Positions 38,319-47,493 of a stretch of DNA of 64,000 nt are shown piece after piece (position 1 is the first letter of the stretch; each line of letters begins with the position of its first letter). Location of the stretch: the NCBI RefSeq assembly GCF_002896855.1, contig NZ_CP021850.1:273665-337664 (forward strand), given 5' to 3'. The notes under the pieces were generated by a model, which was not told the origin of the DNA, made no database searches, and was given only the letters and a program-made list of their open reading frames with translations. The position numbers and the translations under genes are program-made. This DNA comes from Clostridium thermosuccinogenes (GTDB lineage Bacteria > Bacillota > Clostridia > Acetivibrionales > DSM-5807).

Positions 38319-38780
38319 ATGCTGGTTAGGAATTGTGCTGGAGGAGTAGTATTCTGCGGAGATAAGGTACTACTTCTCAAGAATGAAAAAGGCGAATGGG
38401 TACTTCCGAAAGGCGTGATACGCAATGGAGAAGTGCCGAGCGAAGTTGCTTTAAGAAGGGTTAAAGAGGAAGCGGGTGTCACCGCGGAAATTGTTTCAAC
38501 AGCAGGTCGCACAAATTATGAGTTCTATTCTGTAACACGTCAAAAACCAGTCTGCAATAAAATTATTTGGTATGTAATGAAATCCCCTAATGAAAGCTGC
38601 AGTTTGAATAAAGATTATGATTTTACCGAAGTTGGCTACTTTGACATTGAAAAAGCTCTGGAATTAGTCACTTACAGTCAGGACAGGTCTTTAATCCATT
38701 TATCATATATGAAAATTAAAGAATATAGCGAAGAGGAGAATACTATTGCCTCGGATGCTGTTTTGAATGGCACAATGTAG
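38319..38780 (+). CDS. Nudix hydrolase
   Basis: A 153-residue Nudix protein that probably hydrolyses a nucleoside-diphosphate derivative. The Nudix box is GVIRNGEVPSEVALRRVKEE followed by AGV; it fits G-x5-E-x7-R-E-U-x-E-E-x-G-U except that Arg replaces the Glu after the first Arg, while the two metal-binding Glu residues remain. ATG 38319 has GAAAGGGG 8 nt upstream; the in-frame ATG at 38301 has no site. Confidence 0.87.
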   Translation: MLVRNCAGGVVFCGDKVLLLKNEKGEWVLPKGVIRNGEVPSEVALRRVKEEAGVTAEIVSTAGRTNYEFYSVTRQKPVCNKIIWYVMKSPNESCSLNKDYDFTEVGYFDIEKALELVTYSQDRSLIHLSYMKIKEYSEEENTIASDAVLNGTM

Positions 38781-38795
38781 TAAGCTTGAAATAAG

Positions 38796-38844
38796 CCCTG
38801 CATTTTTTTAATATTAAGGAATAAAAAAATGCAGGGTTTTTTTA
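38796..38844 (+). terminator. Strong rho-independent terminator after the Nudix gene
   Basis: CCCTGCATTTTTTT (38796-38809) pairs with AAAAAAATGCAGGG (38823-38836), followed by TTTTTTT. The next 280 nt up to 39124 show no gene. Confidence 0.92.
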
Positions 38845-39124
38845 TTGCCTTCAGAGCGTTTCTGTGGAATGATTTTCAGGTGTTTTTGCGGCATCGCATT
38901 CTCAAGGCATCTTTTCCTGACTTCTTTGGAGATATTTATTAATCTGATGCAGGCAGACACTTTACCGGAGTTAATTGAAGTTTATTTACTAATATGATGC
39001 TTAAAGACGCTTTGTTGGTATTTTATACGGTGAAGGATTATCCTGACCTTTTGCCGGTAATATTATATTTATTATATATGCTTAAATCATATATTATCTG
39101 ATATAATTTTATCAGGTGATAAAT

Positions 39125-39778
39125 TTGATTAAGGCATATAAGACAGTTTTAAATTTAGGAACAGCAGAAATTGAAGAAAAAAAATCCAGGTTTATAGCAA
39201 CGGTAAAGCCGGTGACAAGCGAAGACGAGGCCTTGGAATTCATAAACGGGCTTAAGTCAAAATATTGGGATGCCACCCATAATGTTTACTCCTATTATAT
39301 AGGTGGAAATATTACAGTGCAGAGGTTCAGCGATGACGGAGAACCTTCCGGGACCGCCGGAATGCCCGTGCTGGAGGTAATAAAAAGAATGGGAGTGCAG
39401 GACCTGGCGGTGGTGGTTACCCGTTATTTTGGAGGAACCCTTTTGGGTGCGTCCGGCCTGATCCGGGCGTACAGCAAGGCTGCAGCATTGGGCATTGAAG
39501 CTGCAAGGGTAATCCGCAGGCAGCTTTGCACCGAAGTCAGTGTTCTTACGGAATATCCTCTTTTTGGTAAGGTTCAGAATATGCTTGTCAACGAAGGGTA
39601 TACTATAAAGGAAATCGTTTATGAACAGGATGTGGAGATCAGGTTATACGTTCCTGTCGACGGTGTGGAAGAGTGCTTGAAGAAGATAGTTGAGGAGACA
39701 AATGACCAGGTGTTGATTGAAACCGGGGATAATGTTTTTATAACGGTCGATGAAGACGGTAAACTGATAAAGGAATAA
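39125..39778 (+). CDS. YigZ/IMPACT-family protein
   Basis: A 217-residue two-domain protein. The N-terminal part has the family pattern EIEEKKSRFIATVKPV, ATHNVYSYYIG, RFSDDGEPSGTAGMPVLEVI and VVVTRYFGGTLLGASGLIRA; the C-terminal part is a ferredoxin-like domain. IMPACT relatives act in translation regulation, but the bacterial role is unclear. TTG 39125 is preferred because AGGTGAT ends 4 nt before it; GTG 39116 overlaps that site. Confidence 0.9.
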   Translation: MIKAYKTVLNLGTAEIEEKKSRFIATVKPVTSEDEALEFINGLKSKYWDATHNVYSYYIGGNITVQRFSDDGEPSGTAGMPVLEVIKRMGVQDLAVVVTRYFGGTLLGASGLIRAYSKAAALGIEAARVIRRQLCTEVSVLTEYPLFGKVQNMLVNEGYTIKEIVYEQDVEIRLYVPVDGVEECLKKIVEETNDQVLIETGDNVFITVDEDGKLIKE

Positions 39779-39810
39779 GTATATCCATACATGGGAATGG
39801 AGGAATATGC

Positions 39811-40185
39811 ATGAACAAAGAAGGGATGCTGGAAAAAAAGGTATGGGCGGTGGTCGGAGCTAACAGCAAGCCTGACAAGTTCGGATACAAGATTTACAAG
39901 AAGCTTAAATCCAGGGGTTACACGGTATATCCTGTAAATCCGAACTATGAAGAAATTGAGGGAGACAAATGCTATCCCAACATATCTGCTCTGCCTGAAG
40001 TGCCTGAAGTAATTGATATGGTGGTTGCACCAAAGCATGGCATGGGTGTTGTGGAAGAAGCTTCAAGGCTTGGGGTGAAAAACATCTGGCTGCAGCCTGG
40101 AACCTATAATGATGAGATATTGAAGCTCATAGAGGAAAAGGGATTGAACGCTGTACAGGCTTGTGTACTGGTTGAATTGGGATAG
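39811..40185 (+). CDS. CoA-binding domain protein (YccU-like)
   Basis: A 124-residue stand-alone CoA-binding Rossmann domain. Visible elements are VWAVVGANSKPDKFGYKIYK, YPVNPNYEEIEG, IDMVVAPKHG and NIWLQPGTYNDEILKLIEEK, ending in ACVLVELG. This matches the small YccU/YneT group, often linked to CoA sensing or metabolism. The gene follows YigZ by 32 nt with GGAGG upstream. Confidence 0.88.
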   Translation: MNKEGMLEKKVWAVVGANSKPDKFGYKIYKKLKSRGYTVYPVNPNYEEIEGDKCYPNISALPEVPEVIDMVVAPKHGMGVVEEASRLGVKNIWLQPGTYNDEILKLIEEKGLNAVQACVLVELG

Positions 40186-40204
40186 GATTGCTCGCGCGAT
40201 GGTA

Positions 40205-40278
40205 GCCGGCGGGTTATATGTGCTGTCTTTTTTGCAGGAAAGCCCTAACTGGACTGCGCAATGCTGCTGCCCGCCGGC
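40205..40278 (+). terminator. GC-rich hairpin after the CoA-binding gene
   Basis: GCCGGCGGG (40205-40213) pairs exactly with CCCGCCGGC (40270-40278) across a long loop of about 56 nt that includes a TTTTTT run. It lies between convergent genes and may end both transcripts. Confidence 0.5.
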
Positions 40279-40312
40279 AAACCTGGTTTTGATATATGAA
40301 ACCAAAAAAATA

Positions 40313-41476
40313 TCAGGCAATATGATATATGTCTGAGAATTCTATATTTATGGCTTCTATAATTTTATCTTGTGGATTGATCTCCTTGTAATCATCCTGT
40401 GCCTTTCCGTTTATAGTTCTGATAGGCAGTTCTACGATAAACTCACTGCCTTTATTTTCTTCGCTCTTTACGGTTAATTTCCCACAGTGAAGTTCGACAT
40501 AGGATTTTGCTATGGAAAGCCCTATACCGCTGCCCTCATTTTCCCTGGTGAGGTTGCTGTCCACATGCTTGTACCTTTCAAAGATGATGTCCTGCTTTTC
40601 TTTTGGAATTCCGGGACCGGTATCCTTTACGGATATGTACACTTTGTTGTTTTCTTCTTTGACGTACACCGTTACATCACCTCCTGGAGGCGTAAATTTA
40701 ATAGCATTGGACAGCAGGTTAAGCATTACTTTTTCCATTTTGTCAATATCTATGGCAGTTATGACCTCCTCCACATCAGTGTCGAATACGAGATTCAGCC
40801 CTTTGGATTCAGAGTAAGGCGATATCGATTGCGTGATTTCTTCTACAATATAGACAATGTTGCAGTTGTTCATATTGGTTTTCACGTAGCCGGAACTGAT
40901 CCTTGTAATTTCCAGAATGTTGTTTAAAAGCTTCAGGAGCATATAGACATTCTGATTTATAATTTTCAGGTTTCTTTCCAGGCTGCTTTTATCATCGGAA
41001 TGGTCTGAATGTTTTTTATTGATGAGCTGTATAGCCCCGATTATCACACTTAAGGGTGTTTTCAGATCATGGATGATATTTGAAAAGAAATCGGTTTTCA
41101 TCTTATCATATTCGACAGCATTATTATAAAGTCCCGCAAGATTGTCCTTCAGCTCCTGCAAATGGGCTATTTCGTTTTTCTGTGTTTCTATTAAGTTTTT
41201 CTGCTTTTTCATCTCACTCTCAAGTTTTGCCAGTTCGAGTCTTATCCCAATCAATATGATTATTGCTGCTATGGATATGAAAAGGAACTGGCCAATCACT
41301 AGGTTTCTTAGAAAAATCGTTTTGATTCCGATCAATACAACACTTTCTGCCGCAGAGAGGGAATTAATGACATCATTAAAGGCTGACATAAAAGATACAA
41401 AAATTATTACAGTAAGCGCTAAAAGAACAACGATGATTATAGTTACTATTTTTGCCGTAGCATTTTTGAAATGCAT
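40313..41476 (-). CDS. Membrane sensor histidine kinase (orphan)
   Basis: A 387-residue HisKA-type kinase. Two N-terminal TM helices (IVTIIIVVLLALTVIIFVSF and GQFLFISIAAIIILIGIRL) enclose a short loop, then a coiled coil leads to the H-box FFSNIIHDLKTPLSVIIGAI. The ATPase domain has the N-box MLNLLSNAIKFTPPGGDV, G1 VKDTGPGIPKEK and G2 GSGIGLSIAKSYVELH. No response-regulator gene is adjacent, so the partner is elsewhere. In sporulating Clostridia such orphan kinases may feed Spo0A, but this is only a possibility. Confidence 0.9.
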   Translation of the reverse strand: MHFKNATAKIVTIIIVVLLALTVIIFVSFMSAFNDVINSLSAAESVVLIGIKTIFLRNLVIGQFLFISIAAIIILIGIRLELAKLESEMKKQKNLIETQKNEIAHLQELKDNLAGLYNNAVEYDKMKTDFFSNIIHDLKTPLSVIIGAIQLINKKHSDHSDDKSSLERNLKIINQNVYMLLKLLNNILEITRISSGYVKTNMNNCNIVYIVEEITQSISPYSESKGLNLVFDTDVEEVITAIDIDKMEKVMLNLLSNAIKFTPPGGDVTVYVKEENNKVYISVKDTGPGIPKEKQDIIFERYKHVDSNLTRENEGSGIGLSIAKSYVELHCGKLTVKSEENKGSEFIVELPIRTINGKAQDDYKEINPQDKIIEAINIEFSDIYHIA

Positions 41477-41722
41477 TTATATTCACCTCTGATAGTTTAG
41501 CTGTATATAGGTAGTTGAGTATGACTAGTTCCATAAATTACCAATACAATTTTACATAAAATTAAGTCAAATGTAAATATATTTTTATATAATCGGTGTA
41601 TATCAGTATATATTAAAATTGGTAATAGTTAAAGAACTCTGCGTTAAAAACTCCTTTATTAATTCCCTGATTAATATTATAATATAAATTGCACTTGTTA
41701 ATATTTTAGGAGGTTTATTTTT

Positions 41723-42457
41723 ATGTCTGGACATTCAAAATGGGCTAACATTAAGCGTAAAAAAGGTAAATCCGATGCTGAGAGGGGCAAAATATTTACA
41801 AAGCTGGGAAGAGAGATTGCCATAGCTGTCAAGCAGGGAGGCCCGGACCCAAATGTCAATTCCAAACTAAGTGATGTAATAGCAAAAGCGAAAGCTGCAA
41901 ATATGCCTAATGATACTATTATGAGAAGTATAAAGAGGGCTTCGGGGGATACTGAAGCTGAGAATTATGAAGAAATCACCTACGAAGGCTATGGTCCGGG
42001 AGGAGTTGCGGTCATAGTTGAGACTGCTACCGACAACCGCAACAGGACAGCCGGAGACCTGAGGCATTATTTCGATAAATTCGGCGGAAACCTCGGACAG
42101 ACCGGATGTGTATCCTTCCTGTTCAATAAAAAGGGTGTCATTTTGATTGAGAAAACTGAAAAAACCGACGAGGATACCCTTATGATGGAGGCTCTGGATG
42201 CTGGCGCTGAGGATTTCAGTGTCGAGGACGAGTACTATGAAATCCTGACTGATCCGAATGATTTTTCCGCTGTGAGGGAAGCTCTGGAGAAAAAGGGTTA
42301 TGAATTTATGGATGCGAGCGTCCAAATGGTACCGGTCACTACCACCAAACTTGAGGACCCGAAGCAAATAGAATTTATGGATAAATTGATCGAAGCTCTC
42401 GAAGATCTCGACGATGTTCAGAACGTATGGCATAACTGGGAGCAGGATGAGGAATAA
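41723..42457 (+). CDS. YebC/PmpR-family protein
   Basis: A 244-residue protein with the family start [20 protein letters not shown] and motifs [20 protein letters not shown] and [17 protein letters not shown]. YebC proteins were first described as transcription regulators and more recently as ribosome-associated factors that relieve stalling at proline-rich stretches. AGGAGG precedes ATG 41723. Single gene. Confidence 0.95.
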   Translation: MSGHSKWANIKRKKGKSDAERGKIFTKLGREIAIAVKQGGPDPNVNSKLSDVIAKAKAANMPNDTIMRSIKRASGDTEAENYEEITYEGYGPGGVAVIVETATDNRNRTAGDLRHYFDKFGGNLGQTGCVSFLFNKKGVILIEKTEKTDEDTLMMEALDAGAEDFSVEDEYYEILTDPNDFSAVREALEKKGYEFMDASVQMVPVTTTKLEDPKQIEFMDKLIEALEDLDDVQNVWHNWEQDEE

Positions 42458-42475
42458 CAGGGAAATCCGGGATTG

Positions 42476-42751
42476 TCACAGCTTGTTTTTCAAGCGGTAT
42501 ACGACTTTTTCCCGAAGGCTTTCATACCTTTCGTATTCGTTTAAAGTGTATAAATCATATTTCCGGCAGCATTTTTTGCATACCGACCGGTTGGCTTTGT
42601 AGCCCAAGCGCAGGCTTACGTTTTTATGTATTCTGAACATAAACCTTGGTTTTATCTTTTTACAGTTGGAGCACCGCGGAAACAAATCGGGAAAGAATAC
42701 AACAATCAAAAGTAAAGAAGCTGTTATTATGAAAAAAGTAGTGATTTCCAT
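42476..42751 (-). CDS. Small membrane protein with a zinc-ribbon-like motif
   Basis: About 91 residues: one N-terminal membrane helix (ITTFFIITASLLLIVVFFPD), then CSNCKKIKPRFMF and CKKCCRKYDLYTL, two CxxC pairs spaced like a zinc ribbon, and a basic C-terminus. Family unknown. The start at 42751 has AGGAT nearby; an in-frame ATG at 42766 adds five residues. The gene is convergent with yebC. Confidence 0.6.
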   Translation of the reverse strand: MEITTFFIITASLLLIVVFFPDLFPRCSNCKKIKPRFMFRIHKNVSLRLGYKANRSVCKKCCRKYDLYTLNEYERYESLREKVVYRLKNKL

Positions 42752-42851
42752 ATCGATATCCTGCATTATTTAATACTATTATTTATTTACTATGGTCGGG
42801 AACAATTTATACCTATTATTGTGAAGAACGCCTGATTTAAAAAGTGGAAAT

Positions 42852-42912
42852 CAATTAAGCGAAAGGATACCCCGCTCCTGAAGATATGAAGGAATGGTAC
42901 GGCGCTTAATTG
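42852..42912. other. Possible small structured RNA
   Basis: CAATTAAGCG (42852-42861) is perfectly complementary to CGCTTAATTG (42903-42912), enclosing 41 nt rich in purines (ATACCCCGCTCC, GGAATGGTACGG). A strong terminator follows 30 nt later on the plus strand. Together they could be a short RNA of about 120 nt; the promoter candidate near 42790 is weak. Confidence 0.4.
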
Positions 42913-42941
42913 GAATGTATCTGAATAGCTAGCTGAAAAAT

Positions 42942-42983
42942 AAAAAGGGTTGCTGTCCTAAGACGGCAACCCTTTTTATTTTT
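42942..42983. terminator. Strong terminator, usable on both strands
   Basis: AAAAAGGGTTGC (42942-42953) pairs with GCAACCCTTTTT (42966-42977), with inner GTC/GAC, and is followed by ATTTTT. It ends the SASP transcript on the minus strand and any plus-strand RNA from the inverted repeat at 42852. Confidence 0.88.
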
Positions 42984-43026
42984 AGCTATATTTCCAAGAA
43001 GTGTTCTACTGCATCAGTTTCCGTGA

Positions 43027-43230
43027 TTATCTGGAAGTATCTCCTTTGCGCTCAGTAGGATAGCTGTTTCCAGTGTAAGCCTGGAATACTTTCCTTACGA
43101 TGTTTCCACCTATTTTTCCGGCATCTCTTGCAGAAATGTCACCGTTGTATCCCTGCTTCAGGTTTACTCCAACTTCAGAAGCTATTTCATACTTCATCTT
43201 TTCAAAGGATGTTTTACTGTTTCTAGCCAT
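43027..43230 (-). CDS. Alpha/beta-type small acid-soluble spore protein
   Basis: A 67-residue DNA-binding spore protein that coats and protects spore DNA. The GPR protease site is in KYEIASEVGV, followed by GYNGDISARDAGKIGGNIVR, the second conserved block. Length and composition are typical. GGAGG lies 9 nt before the ATG. Expected to be made in the forespore late in sporulation. Confidence 0.96.
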   Translation of the reverse strand: MARNSKTSFEKMKYEIASEVGVNLKQGYNGDISARDAGKIGGNIVRKVFQAYTGNSYPTERKGDTSR

Positions 43231-43265
43231 TTACATAGCCTCCTTATAATTTTTATTCACTACCG

Positions 43266-43295
43266 TCTTATGACTGGTAGTGTATTTTTATATTC
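43266..43295 (-). promoter_or_regulatory. Possible sigma-G promoter of the SASP gene
   Basis: On the minus strand GAATA (43291-43295), 18 nt and CATAAGA (43266-43272) resemble the sigma-G elements GNATR and CATNNTA with one mismatch in the -10. The position, about 35 nt before the ATG, fits a forespore promoter. Confidence 0.5.
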
Positions 43296-43463
43296 TGTAG
43301 TTTTTATTAAAAATATTACGGTAAATTATGCTATTTTGGCGGAACCTTAAATCCAAAACCAATATAATGTTTTGCTATGCAAATTCATCGATAACCTTTT
43401 TGCTTATTCTGTCTGATGCAGGTTAACGGTATAATATGAACCGTATAAAACTGATGCCTTATA

Positions 43464-43685
43464 CTATTGGGTGTCCCTTGCAGGTTCGCTTTCTCTGAAC
43501 AGCAGGCTGATACAGTACAAACCGGCAAGGCCTACCAGGGTATATATCGTTCTGCTTAAAAAGGTGTTATTGCCTCCAAATATTGCAGCTACCAGGTCAT
43601 AGCTGAAAATGCCCATCAAAAGCCAGTTTAATGCACCTATTATCACCAGAACGAGAGCTAATCTATCCAAAGGTGTTCTACTCAT
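43464..43685 (-). CDS. DUF378 small membrane protein
   Basis: A 73-residue protein with two membrane helices and the DUF378 pattern: DRLALVLVIIGALNWLLMGI, then YDLVAAIFGG and RTIYTLVGLAGLYCISLLF. Function unknown. GAAGGAG precedes the ATG. Confidence 0.88.
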   Translation of the reverse strand: MSRTPLDRLALVLVIIGALNWLLMGIFSYDLVAAIFGGNNTFLSRTIYTLVGLAGLYCISLLFRESEPARDTQ

Positions 43686-43833
43686 TATTACAACTCCTTC
43701 TTTTTTTTAAAATTATTATTTATCAGAAATAAAAAAATAATTCATCTTAATTTTATTTTTGGTTATGGGAAAGAATATATTCAGTCGGAATATGATTTTA
43801 AAAATGTGTACGGAAGATGACGAAAAAGAACAG

Positions 43834-43857
43834 CCGCGTCCGGAAAACCGGACGCGG
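43834..43857. terminator. Perfect GC-rich hairpin in the 43686-44317 gap
   Basis: CCGCGTCCGG (43834-43843) and CCGGACGCGG (43848-43857) form a perfect 10-bp stem with an AAAA loop. T-runs are weak. It stands in a 630-bp stretch with no gene that I can support; it may be a terminator of a leftover or unseen transcript. Confidence 0.55.
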
Positions 43858-44317
43858 TTATCTAAATAACCACCGGTCCCCGCGGTAACCGGCAGTTAGT
43901 CCTAATATATATTATTATGTCCGAATTTATTATATATTCCGAAGCCTGAGGAAATATTTGCGACGCAGTGTCTTTGGCCCGGGAGCTTTATTATGTTTTT
44001 CCTTAGTTATAATATGAGGGCCATGGATAAAGGGTGACACTAAATAATTAACTCGTAGACACGAAAATAAAAATGCTACTTTCGTTAATTGGCTGTGCTT
44101 TACAAGCATATGCGGTTATGCTGGCATTTTCAAAGCTATGCTTTGAGCTAATAGGCTGAAATGGATAACAAATTCCAGAAAACCACGAGCTTGTTGGTCT
44201 AAAAAGGGAGAAGTTGACAGAAGGCGGCAGATATCGGAAAATAATTAGACAGGGCGCGAGAATACGGAGTTGGATTAATAAGACGGTGCCCATCAATACA
44301 TAAGGCCGGAGGATATT

Positions 44318-45073
44318 ATGAATTATGTGCGCATACCCAACCTTCCGGAGGCTGAGGTAAGCCTTGCGGTGGTGGATGGCAGGCTTGATGAAGCGATGGA
44401 AGCAAAGCTGTTGGATTTAAAGGTCAAGCTCATAAAAACCGATAGGCATACGGGCTTGTATGAGGCAGTTTCGTATCATCCCGACATGATGCTGCACCAC
44501 CTGGGTGATGAATGCATTGTATACTCCCCCGGAGTAGCGTATTCAATAAAAAATGCCCTGTCGGATTGCGGATTCCAGCTGATACAGGGCGGTACAACCT
44601 TGCAGGAAAAATATCCATGGGATATTGCATACAATGTGGCCAGGGTCGGGAAATTCGCCTTCCATAATTTAAAATACACCGACCCGGTGCTAAGAAATGA
44701 GCTGGAAAAACGGGACGTAGAGCTTGTTCACGTAAAGCAGGGATATTCCAAGTGCTCTGTATCCGTCATAGATGAGAACTCAATAATAACAGCCGACAGG
44801 GGTATTGCCAAAGCTGCGCAGGAAAAAGGGGTAGAAGTGCTGTTGATAGAACCGGAGGAAGAGATACTGCTTCCCGGACTTTCCAACGGATTTATCGGAG
44901 GTAGCACAGCTATGCTCAATAAATACTGCTGGGCGGTTGCAGGAAATTTTGCGTTCTTTCGAGCTGCCGACCGTATCCGGCGTTTTCTTGAGGACAGGAA
45001 CATCGAGATTATTTCCCTGTCCGAGGGGCGGATAACGGATATAGGCTCAATTATTCCGCTGCTGGTAAAATAA
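44318..45073 (+). CDS. DUF6873-family GME-fold protein
   Basis: A 251-residue protein matching a clostridial family annotated as GME-fold (guanidino-modifying-enzyme-like). Characteristic phrases are FAFHNLKYTDPVLRNEL, HVKQGYSKCSVSVIDENSII, TADRGIAKAAQEKGVEVLLI and ILLPGLSNGFIGGSTAML, with a conserved Cys in GYSKCS. The reaction is unknown. GGAGG lies upstream of ATG 44318. Confidence 0.78.
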   Translation: MNYVRIPNLPEAEVSLAVVDGRLDEAMEAKLLDLKVKLIKTDRHTGLYEAVSYHPDMMLHHLGDECIVYSPGVAYSIKNALSDCGFQLIQGGTTLQEKYPWDIAYNVARVGKFAFHNLKYTDPVLRNELEKRDVELVHVKQGYSKCSVSVIDENSIITADRGIAKAAQEKGVEVLLIEPEEEILLPGLSNGFIGGSTAMLNKYCWAVAGNFAFFRAADRIRRFLEDRNIEIISLSEGRITDIGSIIPLLVK

Positions 45074-45278
45074 TATTGCCGTCAGGAGTAACTTACATTC
45101 CTAAGTTTCATATAATGTATCAGAATAGTATCGATAAAGGACAATAAAATTGAATTATAACCCATTAATATATATTTTTTGCAAAAAATCGTTGATAGGT
45201 GGCATAAATTGCTTGCAAGAGCCGCTGCATACAACATTTTATGAGAACATATACTACACTTGAAGGGATGTGAAGTTG

Positions 45279-46196
45279 ATGCAGTATCTTTGTATTGGAG
45301 TTGACGAGAGCGCTGACGACATTATTCAACATATAAATGATGAGCTTAAAAAAGTTAAAAATAAAATAAATTATTCAGTTAAAGAAGTTAATTCCGATAA
45401 TTCGACCTCAATAATTTGCAGCATAGGAGAAGACAAACCGGATAATGAAAAGTCGTCCCAGGCGTATAATATTTTGATGCTGCATGTTTCCAGCGCACTG
45501 GCGGACTTTATAATAAGGCGGTATGAGGAGAAGCTTATAACTAGAATAATAAATACTAATTATTGCTATTTTAACTCGGTAGAGCGCAGGGAAATTCTGG
45601 GGATATCCCTTAAAATAATCAGGAACGAAGACAAGAACTTTCTAAACAGCCTTTTCCAGATACGAAGACGCAATATAATTATTCGGAAGCTGATGGAGTA
45701 TTTTGAAAACTCCAACAGTCTGATCCTCGATGGTTTTGTGAATTTTCGCCTGAAGGATTATATAAAAGATCTTGAAGAGATAGTTGAAAAAGCTGTGGAT
45801 GAGTTCCTGATGGAGAGGGAGTACAGGGAATTTATAAGGCTGCTTAAGTACTTTGTCGAAATACAGGACCCAAAAGCTGAGATAATTCATGTAATAGTGG
45901 GATATGACAACAGGTATATACTCCAGGACGAAAAAAGGAATGAGATCACCAACGAATGCATACGGGAATTTGTCAATGAGATTTCTGAAGGTGAGATCAA
46001 TTATGATGATCTCCTGGTGAGTTCTCTGATAACCATGGCCCCAAAAAAGATAGTCATTCACAGTTCCGGCCTGTTTAAGAACAAGGAGCTTCTGGAAACG
46101 ATAAAAAACGTTTTTCCCGGGAGAGTGGTTATTTGCAACGGATGTGAAGCCTGTATGGCATCCGTATCAAAAAGTGAAGATAAAAAGCAGCTTTGA
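45279..46196 (+). CDS. YtxC-like putative sporulation protein
   Basis: A 305-residue protein resembling the YtxC family of sporulation-associated proteins. Recognisable segments are ALADFIIRRYEEKLITRIIN, a helical central region (LDGFVNFRLKDYIKDLEEIV) and SLITMAPKKIVIHSSGLFKN followed by CNGCEAC. ATG 45279 has AAGGG at 45263; GTG 45270 is too close to that site. The molecular role is not known. Confidence 0.8.
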   Translation: MQYLCIGVDESADDIIQHINDELKKVKNKINYSVKEVNSDNSTSIICSIGEDKPDNEKSSQAYNILMLHVSSALADFIIRRYEEKLITRIINTNYCYFNSVERREILGISLKIIRNEDKNFLNSLFQIRRRNIIIRKLMEYFENSNSLILDGFVNFRLKDYIKDLEEIVEKAVDEFLMEREYREFIRLLKYFVEIQDPKAEIIHVIVGYDNRYILQDEKRNEITNECIREFVNEISEGEINYDDLLVSSLITMAPKKIVIHSSGLFKNKELLETIKNVFPGRVVICNGCEACMASVSKSEDKKQL

Positions 46197-46388
46197 GATT
46201 TTAAGGGGGAAATGCGCATGCCCGGCCGGTAAGGCAAAGGTGGCAGGTAGAGGCTATGTCCTCCAAATTTTCCTGCTTATTCTTGCTTTTATGCAAAAAT
46301 TCATGATTTTTATGCATAAATGTATAAATAGTGCTGAGATAGTACGTCATATAGTACTAATTACCTACATTTTATTTTTACGTAGATA

Positions 46389-46416
46389 TTGACAATACTG
46401 GCAGTAATGGTACAAT
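46389..46416 (+). promoter_or_regulatory. Promoter of a short transcript
   Basis: TTGACA (46389-46394), 16 nt and TACAAT (46411-46416). The transcript would run about 150 nt to the terminator at 46545-46575. A partial palindrome, TAGTAC...GTACTA, lies some 30 nt upstream of the -35. Confidence 0.6.
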
Positions 46417-46448
46417 ATATCGTGTAGAAATCAGTACATACAGTTGGG

Positions 46449-46535
46449 ATGTATATTTATACAAAAGATGAAATTTGTAAATTACTAAGGAAAAAAGTAA
46501 AATCCGCAGAAGAAAAACACTGGATAAAGCAGTAA
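46449..46535 (+). CDS. Possible 28-residue peptide or untranslated small RNA
   Basis: Between the promoter at 46389 and a terminator at 46545 lies one short frame, MYIYTKDEICKLLRKKVKSA followed by EEKHWIKQ, basic and helical. A GGG lies too close to the ATG for a good ribosome binding site, so the transcript may act as RNA. No match recognised. Confidence 0.3.
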   Translation: MYIYTKDEICKLLRKKVKSAEEKHWIKQ

Positions 46536-46544
46536 AAGATTTGG

Positions 46545-46575
46545 AAAAAGAGAGTCCAAGACTCTCTTTTTTCCT
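46545..46575 (+). terminator. Strong rho-independent terminator
   Basis: AAAAAGAGAGTC (46545-46556) pairs with GACTCTCTTTTT (46560-46571), loop CAA, followed by T. It ends the short transcript from 46389. Confidence 0.88.
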
Positions 46576-46659
46576 TTCTGATCCAATTCAGCACCGTTTC
46601 TTTTTTGCCCAAAATATGATAATATTAATTATAGCCTTTCTAGGTATGGAGGAATTGAC

Positions 46660-47493
46660 TTGAGAGTTGTAGGTTTTATTGGTCCCAGTGGTTCGGGAAA
46701 AAGCCACAGGGCAACTTGGGTGGCGAGAGAAAGGGATATAGATTTCATCATAGATGACGGTCTTCTCATAAAAGGAAACAGTATAGTTGCCGGAACATCC
46801 GCCAAAAAAGAAAAAACGAAGATCGGTTCCATAAGGCGCGCGCTTTTTACAGAAGAAAGCCATGCCGAAGACGTGAAGCGCGCATTGAAGCTTTATAAGC
46901 CGGAGGCTATTTTAATCCTCGGCACTTCCGATGGGATGGTGGAGAGCATAGCGAAAAAGCTTGAGCTTCCCAATGTCACCGAGAAAATATATATAAATGA
47001 AGTGGCAAGCGAGCTGGAAATCAGGCAGGCTATGTATACAAGGAAGGAGCAGGGCAAACATGTCATACCGGTTCCCACCTTTGAGATAAAGAAGGATTTT
47101 TCAGGATATTTTCTTGATCCGCTTCAGATTTTCAAGAGAAAGGGCAAGGGAAGTTACCAGCTGGTGGGTGAAAAATCAGTGGTAAGGCCTACCTTCAGCT
47201 ATATGGGCAGCTATACGATTTCTGATTATACGATTTACCAGATAATTGAGTATGTGGTGTCCAATATTGAAGGTGTGGCCAGAATTTCGCGGTTCAGGGC
47301 GGAAAACCATCCGGATGGAATATATATAGACATGGATCTCGTCCTGATATATGGATATGTGATACGGCCTTTGCTGGCTGAGATTCGCAAAAAGGTGACC
47401 GAAGAGATAGAAAAACTTACGGCGCTCAATATTAAAACCATGAATATCACGGTAAAAAGCTTGATAGTGGAAAAGAAAGAGCCTGCAAACTGA
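46660..47493 (+). CDS. P-loop protein with an Asp23/Gls24-type domain
   Basis: A 277-residue fusion: an N-terminal nucleotide-binding part with Walker A GFIGPSGSGKSHRATWV and LILGTSDGMVESIAK, and a C-terminal Asp23/Gls24-like domain (YTISDYTIYQIIEYVVSNIE, DMDLVLIYGYVIRPLLAEIR, LNIKTMNITVKSL). Asp23 proteins are linked to envelope stress in Firmicutes. The combination is known in clostridia but its role is not. The TTG start at 46660 follows GGAGGA. Confidence 0.8.
   Translation: MRVVGFIGPSGSGKSHRATWVARERDIDFIIDDGLLIKGNSIVAGTSAKKEKTKIGSIRRALFTEESHAEDVKRALKLYKPEAILILGTSDGMVESIAKKLELPNVTEKIYINEVASELEIRQAMYTRKEQGKHVIPVPTFEIKKDFSGYFLDPLQIFKRKGKGSYQLVGEKSVVRPTFSYMGSYTISDYTIYQIIEYVVSNIEGVARISRFRAENHPDGIYIDMDLVLIYGYVIRPLLAEIRKKVTEEIEKLTALNIKTMNITVKSLIVEKKEPAN

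Noticed and set aside
40205-40278. Ends of a mobile element
   Set aside because: The 9-bp inverted GC-rich arms are close together and between convergent genes, so a transcription hairpin is simpler.
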